5,123 nt of DNA, from positions 1-5,123 of the forward strand of contig CANQEC010000194.1 in assembly GCA_947594335.1 (NCBI GenBank), read 5' to 3'. The notes under the pieces were generated by a model that searched no databases, had not been told where the DNA came from, and saw only the letters and a list, made by a program, of their open reading frames with translations. Position numbers and translations under genes: made by a program. The DNA comes from an uncultured Lachnospiraceae bacterium (lineage in GTDB: Bacteria > Bacillota > Clostridia > Lachnospirales > Lachnospiraceae). How positions within the stretch are numbered: position 1 is the first letter of the stretch; every line of letters begins with the position of its first letter. This document shows positions 1-5,123 of this stretch, in pieces.

Positions 1-1421
1 GCAAAATCCGCCGAAAAATTTTCGATCAGCCGCACAAAATCGGCAGCCCTCGTTCCCTTAAAAATATCGTCGTCCAGCGTCCTTTTCAGCGCGGTATAAA
101 GCGTGCATCCATTTGCCGCAGCATATTTTTCGAGAAACTCCATGCGCCGCCGGCCGACGTTTCGCTTCGGAACATTCACCACACGTCGGAAGGACAGGTC
201 ATCCTGCGACACCACCATGCGCAGATAGCACAGCGCGTCCTTGATCTCCGCCCGCCCGAAAAACGGAACTCCGCTGTAAATATGGTAGGGCAGCTTTTCC
301 TTCAGCAGAACCTCCTCGATCTGCCGCGTCACGTAGTGGGCACGGTAAAGAACCGCCATATTCCCGTACGCCGTCCCGTCCTGGTGCAGCTTTCGTATCT
401 GCGATACGATCCATTCGGCCTCCGCCCCGGCATTCTTTGCAAAATGAAATACGACCGGCGCCCCGGCAGACAGCACAGGGGAAAGTTCCTTTTTGACGCG
501 CTGCCGGTTCCTGCCGATCAGCGAATTCGCCGCGGCCAGAATCTGCGGCGTCGAGCGGTAATTTTTCAGCATCATGATTGTCTTTACCGCGGGAAACTGC
601 CTGTCAAAATCCAGCAGATATTTCACATTCGCGCCGCGCCAGGTGTAAATCGTCTGGTCGGGATCTCCCACAATGAAAAGATTCCCATGACAGCCGCACA
701 GCGCCTCCATGAGCTCATACTGCAGGCTGTCGATATCCTGAAACTCATCGATCATGATGTATTCGAGGCGCTGCTGCCATTTCAGGCGAACCTCCTCGCT
801 GCGCGAAAAGGCATACAATGTAAATTTGATCAGATCGTTATAATCCAGCCCGAAACACTTCTTCTGCTGATAAAGATAACCGTAAAAAATAATGTCATCC
901 GTCCCCAGAGCGCTCATATACTTCTCGTACAGCACATCCAATGACATTTCATCGACCATATCCAGGTAATACTGCGGCTTTTTGAAAAGCTTTTGTATCT
1001 CGATCATATCGCGCGCTCTGGAATATGGCATATCGCGGAGCGTAAAACCCCGCTCCTCATAAATGATCCCGAGCATGGCGTCGATATCGCTGTTGTCAAG
1101 CACGAGAAAGCTTTTGGGATACTGCAGGACATAGCCATCCTCCTGCAGCACGGATACGCAGAACCCGTGAAACGTATTGATATAGCCGGTATCCTGATCC
1201 CCGATCAGATTGTGGATGCGCTGCCGCATCTCATTTGCCGCCTTGTTGGTAAAGGTGACGCACAGAATATTCTGCGGCAGAATCCCCAGCTCGTTTACCA
1301 GAAAGGCGAAACGGTGCGTCAGAGCCCTCGTTTTTCCGGAACCCGCTCCCGCGATCACGCGCACAAAGCCTTCCGTGGATGTGACGGCCTCCAGCTGTTC
1401 GGCATTTAATCTCTGTTCCAT
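1..1421 (-). CDS. UvrD/PcrA-type ATP-dependent DNA helicase, N-terminal 473 residues (cut by window edge)
   Basis: Superfamily 1A 3'-5' DNA helicase used in repair and in clearing replication or recombination blocks. The frame is open from ATG 1421 to base 1, read by reverse-complementing the whole stretch. Visible motifs: Q-motif region LNAEQLEAV (5-13), Walker A AGAGSGKT (24-31, Lys30), motif Ia TFTNKAA (56-62), Ib TFHGFC (83-88), motif II IDEFQD (224-229), motif III GDPDQTIYTWRGA (252-264), motif IV NYRST (287-291, Arg289), AVLYRA (356-361) and FFGRAEIKD (387-395). Motifs V and VI, normally near residues 550-620, lie beyond the edge, so about a third of a roughly 650-750-residue protein is missing from view. 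AGGGGTGG at 1428-1435, 6 nt upstream, supports the start. The promoter carries a LexA box. It could be PcrA itself or the second UvrD-like helicase common in Clostridia; GDPDQTIYTW instead of the usual GDADQSIYRW leans to the latter. Family is certain, orthology is not. Confidence 0.95.
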   Translation of the reverse strand, partial: MEQRLNAEQLEAVTSTEGFVRVIAGAGSGKTRALTHRFAFLVNELGILPQNILCVTFTNKAANEMRQRIHNLIGDQDTGYINTFHGFCVSVLQEDGYVLQYPKSFLVLDNSDIDAMLGIIYEERGFTLRDMPYSRARDMIEIQKLFKKPQYYLDMVDEMSLDVLYEKYMSALGTDDIIFYGYLYQQKKCFGLDYNDLIKFTLYAFSRSEEVRLKWQQRLEYIMIDEFQDIDSLQYELMEALCGCHGNLFIVGDPDQTIYTWRGANVKYLLDFDRQFPAVKTIMMLKNYRSTPQILAAANSLIGRNRQRVKKELSPVLSAGAPVVFHFAKNAGAEAEWIVSQIRKLHQDGTAYGNMAVLYRAHYVTRQIEEVLLKEKLPYHIYSGVPFFGRAEIKDALCYLRMVVSQDDLSFRRVVNVPKRNVGRRRMEFLEKYAAANGCTLYTALKRTLDDDIFKGTRAADFVRLIENFSADF

Positions 1422-1456
1422 TTCTCACCACCCCTGTCCTGATCCAATCTGGTTAT

Positions 1457-1485
1457 ATTATACGGAACGCACGTTCTTTTTTCAA
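1457..1485 (-). promoter_or_regulatory. Sigma-A-type promoter of the helicase gene
   Basis: Read on the minus strand, -35 TTGAAA (1485-1480) and a perfect -10 TATAAT (1462-1457) are separated by exactly 17 bp. Transcription would start near 1450, leaving a leader of about 30 nt with the ribosome binding site AGGGGTGG (1435-1428) ahead of ATG 1421. The spacer holds the LexA operator listed separately. Confidence 0.8.
1464..1477 (-). promoter_or_regulatory. LexA (SOS) operator in the helicase promoter
   Basis: The minus strand reads AGAACGTGCGTTCC. It matches the Bacillus LexA/DinR box CGAACRNRYGTTYC at 13 of 14 positions, with only the first base differing. The dyad GAAC-N4-GTTC (1465-1476) sits wholly within the -35/-10 spacer, where bound LexA would exclude RNA polymerase. 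A helicase of the UvrD/PcrA family is an expected SOS target. The operator is about 90 bp upstream of the divergent hydrolase promoter, so control of that gene is unlikely. Confidence 0.8.
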
Positions 1486-1568
1486 CAGATTTCATCAGTC
1501 CGCCGATCAAAAAAAGAGGAAGCAAAGTTATTGTTCAGACCAGGCCGAAGCAAAAATTTCAGAAGGGC

Positions 1569-1597
1569 TTGACACCGAAAATCCGGTATTGCAATAT
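1569..1597 (+). promoter_or_regulatory. Probable promoter of the hydrolase gene
   Basis: A perfect -35 TTGACA (1569-1574) is followed after 17 bp by CAATAT (1592-1597). The latter is a weak -10 that keeps the two most conserved positions (A2 and T6). A start of transcription near 1604 would give a short leader of about 27 nt containing the ribosome binding site. The ATG at 1589 would then lie upstream of the transcript start. The -10 assignment is the weak part; TATAGA (1595-1600) is an alternative with a long 20-bp spacer. Confidence 0.5.
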
Positions 1598-1611
1598 AGA
1601 AGAAAAGCTGT

Positions 1612-1619
1612 AAAGGAGG
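1612..1619 (+). promoter_or_regulatory. Ribosome binding site that fixes the hydrolase start
   Basis: AAAGGAGG, a near-full complement to the 16S rRNA 3' end, lies 11 nt before ATG 1631. The upstream in-frame ATG at 1589 has no comparable site and would place 14 mostly charged residues (MQYRRKAVKEDGDF) before a good signal peptide. Confidence 0.85.
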
Positions 1620-1630
1620 ACGGAGATTTT

Positions 1631-3220
1631 ATGAGAAAAAGACGATACAGATCCGCCGTGCTTGCCTGTCTGCTGGCGGTTTCATGCGCCTGCAGCGGAC
1701 AATTTGCGCTGGCCGCCGGCGCGGATGAATCAGGCGGGACGGGAGCGCAGGTTCTTGCGGATGCAAAAAGTCTGGAAAAAACCAACGAGCAGAAGTCCGC
1801 GGACGCAAAAGATTTAGAAGAAGATGCGCGGCAGACCGCAGATGACATGCTGGCGGGAAATTTTGGCAGCGTCACGGAAAAGTTTGACGAGACCATGGCA
1901 GCGGCCTTAAGCGAAGAAGCCCTGAAAGCTTCCTGGGATTCAGTTGCAGTCCTGCTTGGAAAACCAAAGGAAACGGTCTCGGTCGAGAGCATGGAAGTCT
2001 CCGGAAGCTGCGTCTGCATTGTCACACAGGAATTTGAAAACTTCAATCTGCAGATACAGATCAGCTATGATGAAGAAGAAAAGATCAGCGGACTGTATAT
2101 GAGACCTGTCGCCGCAGCGCAGAAAACACAAGAGCCGGAGACTGCCGGGGCAGAGAATCCGGCAGAAAAGGCATCCGGCAGCGAAAGTCAGATTGACTCA
2201 AAAGAGTCAGCAGCTGCCGGGGCAGAAAATCCGGCAGCGCCGAAAGACTCTGCGGCAGAAGCAGAAATCAATGAAGAGGATTCTGCGGGATATGAGGAAT
2301 TCGAAATGACCGTAACCGGTGATCCGTCCTGTCCGCTCGGGGCGACGCTCACTCTGCCTGAGGATGCAGAAAAACCGCCGGTGGTGATCCTGGTGCAGGG
2401 TTCGGGCAGCAGCAACCGGGACGAGCAGATCGGGAACAATCGTCCTTTCGCGGATATTGCGCATGGACTTGCGCAGCGCGGGATTGCCGTTCTGCGCTAT
2501 GACAAGCGCTTTTTCACTTACCCGGAACTCGCTATGGAGATATCAGGGCTCAATCTGCGCAGGGAGTACCTGGACGACGTGAGCGCAGCAGTCGCGCTGA
2601 TGCAGGAGGAAGAAAGAGTGGACAAAAGCAGGATCTTTGTGCTGGGTCATTCGCTTGGCGGTTCGCTCGTTCCGGCAATCGCGGCGGAGCATCCGGAGCT
2701 TTCCGGCATTATCGCGATGGCGGGATCTCTGCGCCCTCTGTGGGAGCTCAGCTATGATCAGAATCAGGAGCTTCTTTCCACTATAGACAGGGACAGCCTG
2801 CCGGAATCCGAACAGGAACTTCTGGAAACACAGACCGCGCAGCTCGAAGCAGATATGGAGATCCTGCGCAGTGATGCGCTGGAAGAACAGCCGGCGGACG
2901 CGAGCCTGCTGGGACTGCCGGCATGCTACTGGCAGTCAATCAGGGAATACTGCGGAATGAATTTTATCGACGAGGTGGAAATGCCGATTCTGGTACTTCA
3001 GGGAGACGCGGATTTTCAGGTGTTTCCTGACAAGGATTACACGCTGTGGCAGGAAACTCTGGCAGACAGAGAAAACGCGCAGTTCCATCTGTACAAGGGG
3101 CTGAACCATCTGATGATGGAGACGCAGGGGAAACGGGACGTTACTGAGTATGACACGGCGGGACATGTGGATGCGCAGGTGCTGGACGATATCGCGTCAT
3201 TTGTAAATGCGGCAGCCTGA
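1631..3220 (+). CDS. Exported DUF3887-alpha/beta hydrolase fusion protein (529 aa)
   Basis: Predicted secreted or lipid-anchored serine hydrolase of unknown substrate. Residues 1-29 form a signal peptide: MRKRRYR, then a hydrophobic core. LAVSC (Cys19) and SCAC (Cys21) loosely fit a lipobox, while ALA-A (25-28) would suit signal peptidase I. Residues ~61-158 resemble DUF3887, with FDETMAAALSEEALKASW and the ending KISGLYM. Residues ~160-221 are an acidic Ala/Glu/Ser-rich linker. The hydrolase domain follows: oxyanion region VQGSGSSNRDE (255-265), nucleophile elbow GHSLGG (339-344, Ser341), likely acid Asp461 in LQGDADFQV, and catalytic His493 in GLNHLMM. All three catalytic residues are present, so the enzyme should be active. 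The DUF3887 plus hydrolase pairing is known in Firmicutes and is usually annotated only as alpha/beta hydrolase; esterase or peptidase activity on a cell-envelope or diet-derived substrate is inference. Single-gene unit, divergent from the helicase and convergent with the ECF operon. Confidence 0.9.
   Translation: MRKRRYRSAVLACLLAVSCACSGQFALAAGADESGGTGAQVLADAKSLEKTNEQKSADAKDLEEDARQTADDMLAGNFGSVTEKFDETMAAALSEEALKASWDSVAVLLGKPKETVSVESMEVSGSCVCIVTQEFENFNLQIQISYDEEEKISGLYMRPVAAAQKTQEPETAGAENPAEKASGSESQIDSKESAAAGAENPAAPKDSAAEAEINEEDSAGYEEFEMTVTGDPSCPLGATLTLPEDAEKPPVVILVQGSGSSNRDEQIGNNRPFADIAHGLAQRGIAVLRYDKRFFTYPELAMEISGLNLRREYLDDVSAAVALMQEEERVDKSRIFVLGHSLGGSLVPAIAAEHPELSGIIAMAGSLRPLWELSYDQNQELLSTIDRDSLPESEQELLETQTAQLEADMEILRSDALEEQPADASLLGLPACYWQSIREYCGMNFIDEVEMPILVLQGDADFQVFPDKDYTLWQETLADRENAQFHLYKGLNHLMMETQGKRDVTEYDTAGHVDAQVLDDIASFVNAAA
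2142..2237 (+). repeat. Two 24-bp direct repeats in the hydrolase linker
   Basis: CTGCCGGGGCAGAGAATCCG followed by GCAG (2142-2165) recurs at 2214-2237 with one base changed (23 of 24 identical), 72 bp apart, an exact multiple of three. Both copies encode AGAENPA. Each copy is also an inverted repeat, CTGCCGG-N10-CCGGCAG. The sequence between the copies is only loosely similar, so this is an old or partial in-frame duplication in a low-complexity linker. Confidence 0.75.
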
Positions 3221-3229
3221 GGGCTGCCG
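3210..3229 (+). terminator. Perfect hairpin overlapping the hydrolase stop codon
   Basis: CGGCAGCC (3210-3217) pairs with GGCTGCCG (3222-3229) around the loop TGAG, which contains the stop codon TGA. The 8-bp GC-rich stem would be very stable, but no run of T follows, so it is not a classical intrinsic terminator. GCAGCCT (3212-3218) can alternatively pair with AGGCTGC (3239-3245). It may protect the 3' end of the message or assist termination at the next hairpin. Confidence 0.4.
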
Positions 3230-3253
3230 TATAAAGGCAGGCTGCACCCGGCA

Positions 3254-3278
3254 GGATCCTTGCGGGCAGCAAGGATCC
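3254..3278. terminator. Probable terminator hairpin between convergent genes
   Basis: GGATCCTTGC (3254-3263) and GCAAGGATCC (3269-3278) form a perfect 10-bp stem with the 5-nt loop GGGCA. The plus strand is followed by a loosely T-rich stretch (ATTATATCTCTTATTTTC) that runs into the end of ecfT; the minus strand has no T tract. Its position between the stops of two convergent genes (3220 and 3293) fits a terminator, mainly for the hydrolase transcript and perhaps also for the ECF operon. Confidence 0.5.
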
Positions 3279-3292
3279 ATGCATTATATCTC

Positions 3293-4150
3293 TTATTTTC
3301 TGCCCTCATCTATTTTCTGTATGCCGAGCCTCCACTTCCACTCCCCCGCCGTCTGCAGCGCCATCGGCATCAGGCAAAAGACAGCGTATGCCGCGTAAAA
3401 GACACCCGACAGCGGCGTTATCCGGTTAAATATGATTTCCGGATTGTACAGAATTGTCGTCTGGTCAAAAAGAACGCCGGTCATGATCACCGTCAGACAG
3501 CAAAACAGGGCGATCACAAAGCTCCGGTCCCGGTAATCAAAGCGGTAGATCGAGTACGCCGTGCGCCCCCGCAGGAGATATCCCCTGCATTTCATGGAGG
3601 TGGAAGTCTCCACGAGATGCTCCATCGTCCAGGTGGCAAATATACTGCCCTGTCCCGTGCCGCGCCCGAGCGCCTGCTGCGCGGTGTTGATTTTCCCCGC
3701 CCGCTCCCGGATGTGCGGCACCATCCGAAGGAGGATGGATAAGAACAGCGAGAGCCGCGGCGACACCTTCCCGAACAGGTACACCACCTTGTCGCTCGTC
3801 ACAACCGCGTGGACGCAGGAGAACCACATCAGCACGCTTCCCCAGGAAATTCCCAGCACGAAGCCCCACACGACCGACTCCAGTGTGATCCGGTTCCCGA
3901 TAAATGTCGAAGCCAGGTTCGTGATGCCGAAATGATGGTACGAGGCATAGTAAAGCGCGAACGCACAGATGCACGGAACCAGAACCAGGTCAAAAATCAG
4001 TCCCTTCCACCCGTTCAGCTTTACCGACCAGGCAAACGCGCACACGTAGGAAATACACAGGAAAACCGGGTGGTTGAACAGCAGCGTCATGGCGATCACC
4101 GCAGTGAAATACACAAAGTTGATCGCCGGATGGTATGAGTCAAATTTCAT
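3293..4150 (-). CDS. ecfT: Energy-coupling factor transporter transmembrane protein EcfT (285 aa)
   Basis: EcfT is the membrane scaffold of ECF importers: it links the two ATPases to the S component and transmits ATP-driven movement. Hydrophobic segments lie at about 10-25, 28-42, 50-70, 92-114, 132-145, 208-228 and 246-266. A cytoplasmic loop at about 146-200 holds the coupling helices: IRERAGKINTAQQALGRG (147-164), and STSMKCRGY (183-191), which corresponds to the family's A-x-R-G signature that docks in the ATPase grooves. Length is within the family's range of about 250-290. The start at 4150 has AAGGAGG (4164-4158) 7 nt upstream. It is the last gene seen in an ATPase - S component - EcfT operon and ends facing the hydrolase gene. 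Its first codons are duplicated just upstream (see the tandem repeat), so EcfT translation is probably coupled to the mini-ORF ahead of it. Family assignment is firm. Confidence 0.93.
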   Translation of the reverse strand: MKFDSYHPAINFVYFTAVIAMTLLFNHPVFLCISYVCAFAWSVKLNGWKGLIFDLVLVPCICAFALYYASYHHFGITNLASTFIGNRITLESVVWGFVLGISWGSVLMWFSCVHAVVTSDKVVYLFGKVSPRLSLFLSILLRMVPHIRERAGKINTAQQALGRGTGQGSIFATWTMEHLVETSTSMKCRGYLLRGRTAYSIYRFDYRDRSFVIALFCCLTVIMTGVLFDQTTILYNPEIIFNRITPLSGVFYAAYAVFCLMPMALQTAGEWKWRLGIQKIDEGRK

Positions 4151-4194
4151 TCCTTCGCCTCCTTGCCTGCCGGATGGTATGAATCAAATTTCAT
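4147..4194 (-). CDS. 15-codon mini-ORF between the S component gene and ecfT
   Basis: ATG at 4194 overlaps the S component stop as ATGA (4194-4191). The reading frame encodes MKFDSYHPAGKEAKE and stops at TGA 4149-4147, which overlaps the ecfT start as ATGA (4150-4147). A GGAGG lies 7 nt upstream, the same spacing as for ecfT. The first nine residues equal those of EcfT because the segment is a duplicate of the ecfT start; since 44 is not a multiple of three, the frame ends at the second copy instead of reading into EcfT. The peptide itself may have no function. Translating it could act as a relay or brake for ecfT initiation, which is inference. Confidence 0.5.
   Translation of the reverse strand: MKFDSYHPAGKEAKE
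4158..4164 (-). promoter_or_regulatory. Ribosome binding site of ecfT, inside the mini-ORF
   Basis: The minus strand reads AAGGAGG, 7 nt before ATG 4150. It spans the junction of the two tandem units and lies within the codons for KEA of the mini-ORF, so ribosomes translating the mini-ORF pass over it. Confidence 0.8.
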
Positions 4195-4910
4195 CCCTTC
4201 GCCTCCATCATCCCGTATTTGATCCGGATGCGGTCCAGCTTCTCAAACATCGGATCTGACACCAGCAGCAGCGTAAGCGCCGTCGCCGCCGCATGGATCA
4301 CGTTGACCGGAAGGCCGGAAAGGTAAATGGCCGCCGCTGACTCTTTTGTCACTTCCGCCGCCATGACAAGCAGGGAACCCGTATCAAGAAGCGGACCGAC
4401 CACAATGAGTACGCACACTGCTCCCGCGGCTGCCAGCGGCACGGGCCTGCGCTTTAAGAGACCCAGCCGGTACAAAAGTCCGATCACGAAGCCCCCCATT
4501 CCATAGGCAAACATCTGCCACGGGGTGAGCGGCCCCTGCCCGAACAGGAAATTCGACACGAAACCGGAGATTGCTCCTGAAAGGAACCCTGCCTCCGGGC
4601 CGAACGCGATCCCGGTGATCATGATGATCGCGACCATCGGCTTGAAATGAGGAAGCCAGATAAACAATGCGCGGGAAAACACCGCGATTGCGCACATTAC
4701 CGCCAGGATCACCAGCTCCCTCGCCTGCGGCCTGCGTCCCTCAAACACCAGAAAGAAAGGAACCATCGTGTAGAAAATGATCAGGACGCTGACCAGATAA
4801 TAGCTCCGGCCGCCCGCGGTTCTGGCCGCAAAGAGCGTCGTGAGCGGTATCAGTAATATGATAAGAAGAGAGACGAGCAGACGCCGCCCCGATAATTTAT
4901 TTTGTTTCAT
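4191..4910 (-). CDS. ECF transporter S component (239 aa), substrate unknown
   Basis: Substrate-binding membrane subunit of an ECF importer. Hydrophobic segments fall at about 11-29, 37-56, 64-82, 90-103, 106-124, 131-149, 158-176 and 195-218. The core RALFIWLPHFKPMVAIIMI followed by FGPEAGFLSGAISGFVSNFLFGQGP and TPWQMFAYGMGGF (80-141) is typical of an ECF S component family in Clostridia with a Gly-rich helix and small-residue helix packing. The extra N-terminal hydrophobic stretch makes it longer than the usual 180-200 residues. The start at 4910 is set by GGAGGT (4922-4917), 6 nt upstream; an in-frame ATG at 4979 has no good site. It lies between the ECF ATPase gene (75-nt gap) and ecfT, so it likely has its own dedicated ECF module (group I) rather than sharing one. 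Cobalamin (CbrT-like) transport is possible by general resemblance but not shown. Confidence 0.85.
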   Translation of the reverse strand: MKQNKLSGRRLLVSLLIILLIPLTTLFAARTAGGRSYYLVSVLIIFYTMVPFFLVFEGRRPQARELVILAVMCAIAVFSRALFIWLPHFKPMVAIIMITGIAFGPEAGFLSGAISGFVSNFLFGQGPLTPWQMFAYGMGGFVIGLLYRLGLLKRRPVPLAAAGAVCVLIVVGPLLDTGSLLVMAAEVTKESAAAIYLSGLPVNVIHAAATALTLLLVSDPMFEKLDRIRIKYGMMEAKG

Positions 4911-4916
4911 TCGCGT

Positions 4917-4922
4917 ACCTCC
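4917..4922 (-). promoter_or_regulatory. Ribosome binding site that fixes the S component start
   Basis: GGAGGT on the minus strand, 6 nt before ATG 4910 (MKQNKLSG...). It favours this start over ATG 4979, whose extra 23 residues (MVHPCLRLCIFRKN...) look like translated leader sequence. Confidence 0.8.
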
Positions 4923-4985
4923 GTCTGTGTATCTTCCGTTTTTCCTAAAGATGCAAAGCCGTAAGCAGGGATGAACCATCCATCC

Positions 4986-5123
4986 TCACTTTGTCCTCTG
5001 GTTTTCCAGGTACAGCCGCACCACATCCCCGTCCGTCACCGCGTTTCCGAACAGGTGGCGGCTCATGCGGTTCGCCGCCGTCGTGTAAAAGCTGTTCTGC
5101 GCGAAAAACCGGGACGGCGTGTT
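4986..5123 (-). CDS. ECF transporter ATPase, C-terminal 45 residues only
   Basis: The minus-strand frame is open from the right window edge to TGA 4988-4986 and ends FFAQNSFYTTAANRMSRHLF, then GNAVTDGDVVRLYLENQRTK. The FYTTAANRMSRHLFGNAVT pattern resembles the C-terminal tail of ECF ATPases of Clostridia, often two ATP-binding cassettes fused in one protein of about 500-570 residues. No Walker motif is inside the window, so the call rests on this tail and on being directly upstream of S component and EcfT genes in the same direction. Whether it is a fused double cassette or a single EcfA cannot be told here. Confidence 0.7.
   Translation of the reverse strand, partial: NTPSRFFAQNSFYTTAANRMSRHLFGNAVTDGDVVRLYLENQRTK

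Larger units (their letters stand above)
4119..4206 (-). repeat. 44-bp tandem duplication covering the ecfT ribosome binding site and first codons
   Basis: Unit 4119-4162 and unit 4163-4206 abut exactly and are identical at 39 of 44 positions. The best 38 bp (4125-4162 against 4169-4206) differ at only two. Each unit, read on the minus strand, contains GGAGG, a 7-nt spacer, ATG and the codons for KFDSYHPA. The upstream unit also encodes the last residues of the S component. The five changes include one synonymous Asp codon (GAT/GAC), so the duplication is not brand new or the copies have been tolerated for a while. Confidence 0.95.

Noticed and set aside
282..1409. Plus-strand ORFs of 220 and 138 codons opposite the helicase
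   Set aside because: They lie antisense to a helicase frame with all expected motifs, and their translations show no recognisable domain.
1486..1568. Possible small gene or RNA in the divergent intergenic region
   Set aside because: No ORF with a ribosome binding site and no strong hairpin was found apart from the two promoters and the LexA dyad.
1589..1630. Upstream in-frame ATG for the hydrolase (543-residue version)
   Set aside because: It falls between the probable -35 and -10 boxes, has no ribosome binding site, and adds charged residues before a normal signal peptide; ATG 1631 has AAAGGAGG ahead of it.
1528..2046. Minus-strand ORF of 172 codons over the hydrolase start
   Set aside because: It is antisense to a well-supported coding region, with a Ser/Ala-rich composition typical of a shadow frame.
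3260..3742. Plus-strand ORF of 160 codons opposite ecfT
   Set aside because: It overlaps the 3254-3278 hairpin and runs antisense to EcfT; its Arg/Pro/His-rich translation matches no known fold.
4911..4979. Longer start of the S component at ATG 4979
   Set aside because: The added 23 residues are not membrane-like or family-like, and a strong GGAGGT sits just before ATG 4910.
4911..4985. Possible riboswitch or promoter between the ATPase and S component genes
   Set aside because: Only 75 nt, with no good -35/-10 pair and no conserved riboswitch elements seen; best read as a simple operon spacer.

Overview
The window looks like a chromosomal segment of a Gram-positive anaerobe of the Clostridia, most likely a Lachnospiraceae-type gut organism. 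This is inferred from strong AGGAGG-type ribosome binding sites, a Bacillus/Clostridium-type LexA operator, a DUF3887-alpha/beta hydrolase, an energy-coupling factor (ECF) transporter operon, and GC content slightly above one half by eye. No plasmid, phage, insertion sequence, CRISPR, tRNA or rRNA signal was seen.

Left part (1-1421, minus strand): the N-terminal 473 codons of a UvrD/PcrA-type superfamily 1 DNA helicase, cut by the left window edge. The frame is open all the way to base 1. Its promoter (1457-1485) has a perfect TATAAT -10 box, a TTGAAA -35 box and a 17-bp spacer. That spacer contains a near-perfect Gram-positive LexA (SOS) operator at 1464-1477, so the helicase is probably DNA-damage inducible.

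Middle (1631-3220, plus strand): a divergently transcribed, exported two-domain protein with a signal or lipoprotein leader, a DUF3887 domain, a long acidic repeat-bearing linker and an alpha/beta hydrolase with a full Ser-Asp-His triad. It has its own promoter and a strong ribosome binding site, which place the start at 1631 rather than at the upstream ATG at 1589. It converges on the ECF operon across a short intergenic stretch holding two perfect hairpins (3210-3229 and 3254-3278).

Right part (3293-5123, minus strand): an ECF vitamin/micronutrient transporter operon transcribed right to left. It contains the last 45 residues of an ECF ATPase, then a substrate-binding S component (start at 4910), then the EcfT scaffold protein. 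ATPase, S component and EcfT together would form one importer at the cytoplasmic membrane. The substrate is not shown by the window; a cobalamin-type (CbrT-like) S component is a guess.

The most unusual structure is at the S component/EcfT junction. A 44-bp tandem duplication (4119-4162 and 4163-4206, 39/44 identical) has copied the EcfT ribosome binding site and first codons. It creates a 15-codon mini-ORF whose start overlaps the S component stop (ATGA) and whose stop overlaps the EcfT start (ATGA), giving a chain of two stop/start overlaps between the two transporter genes.
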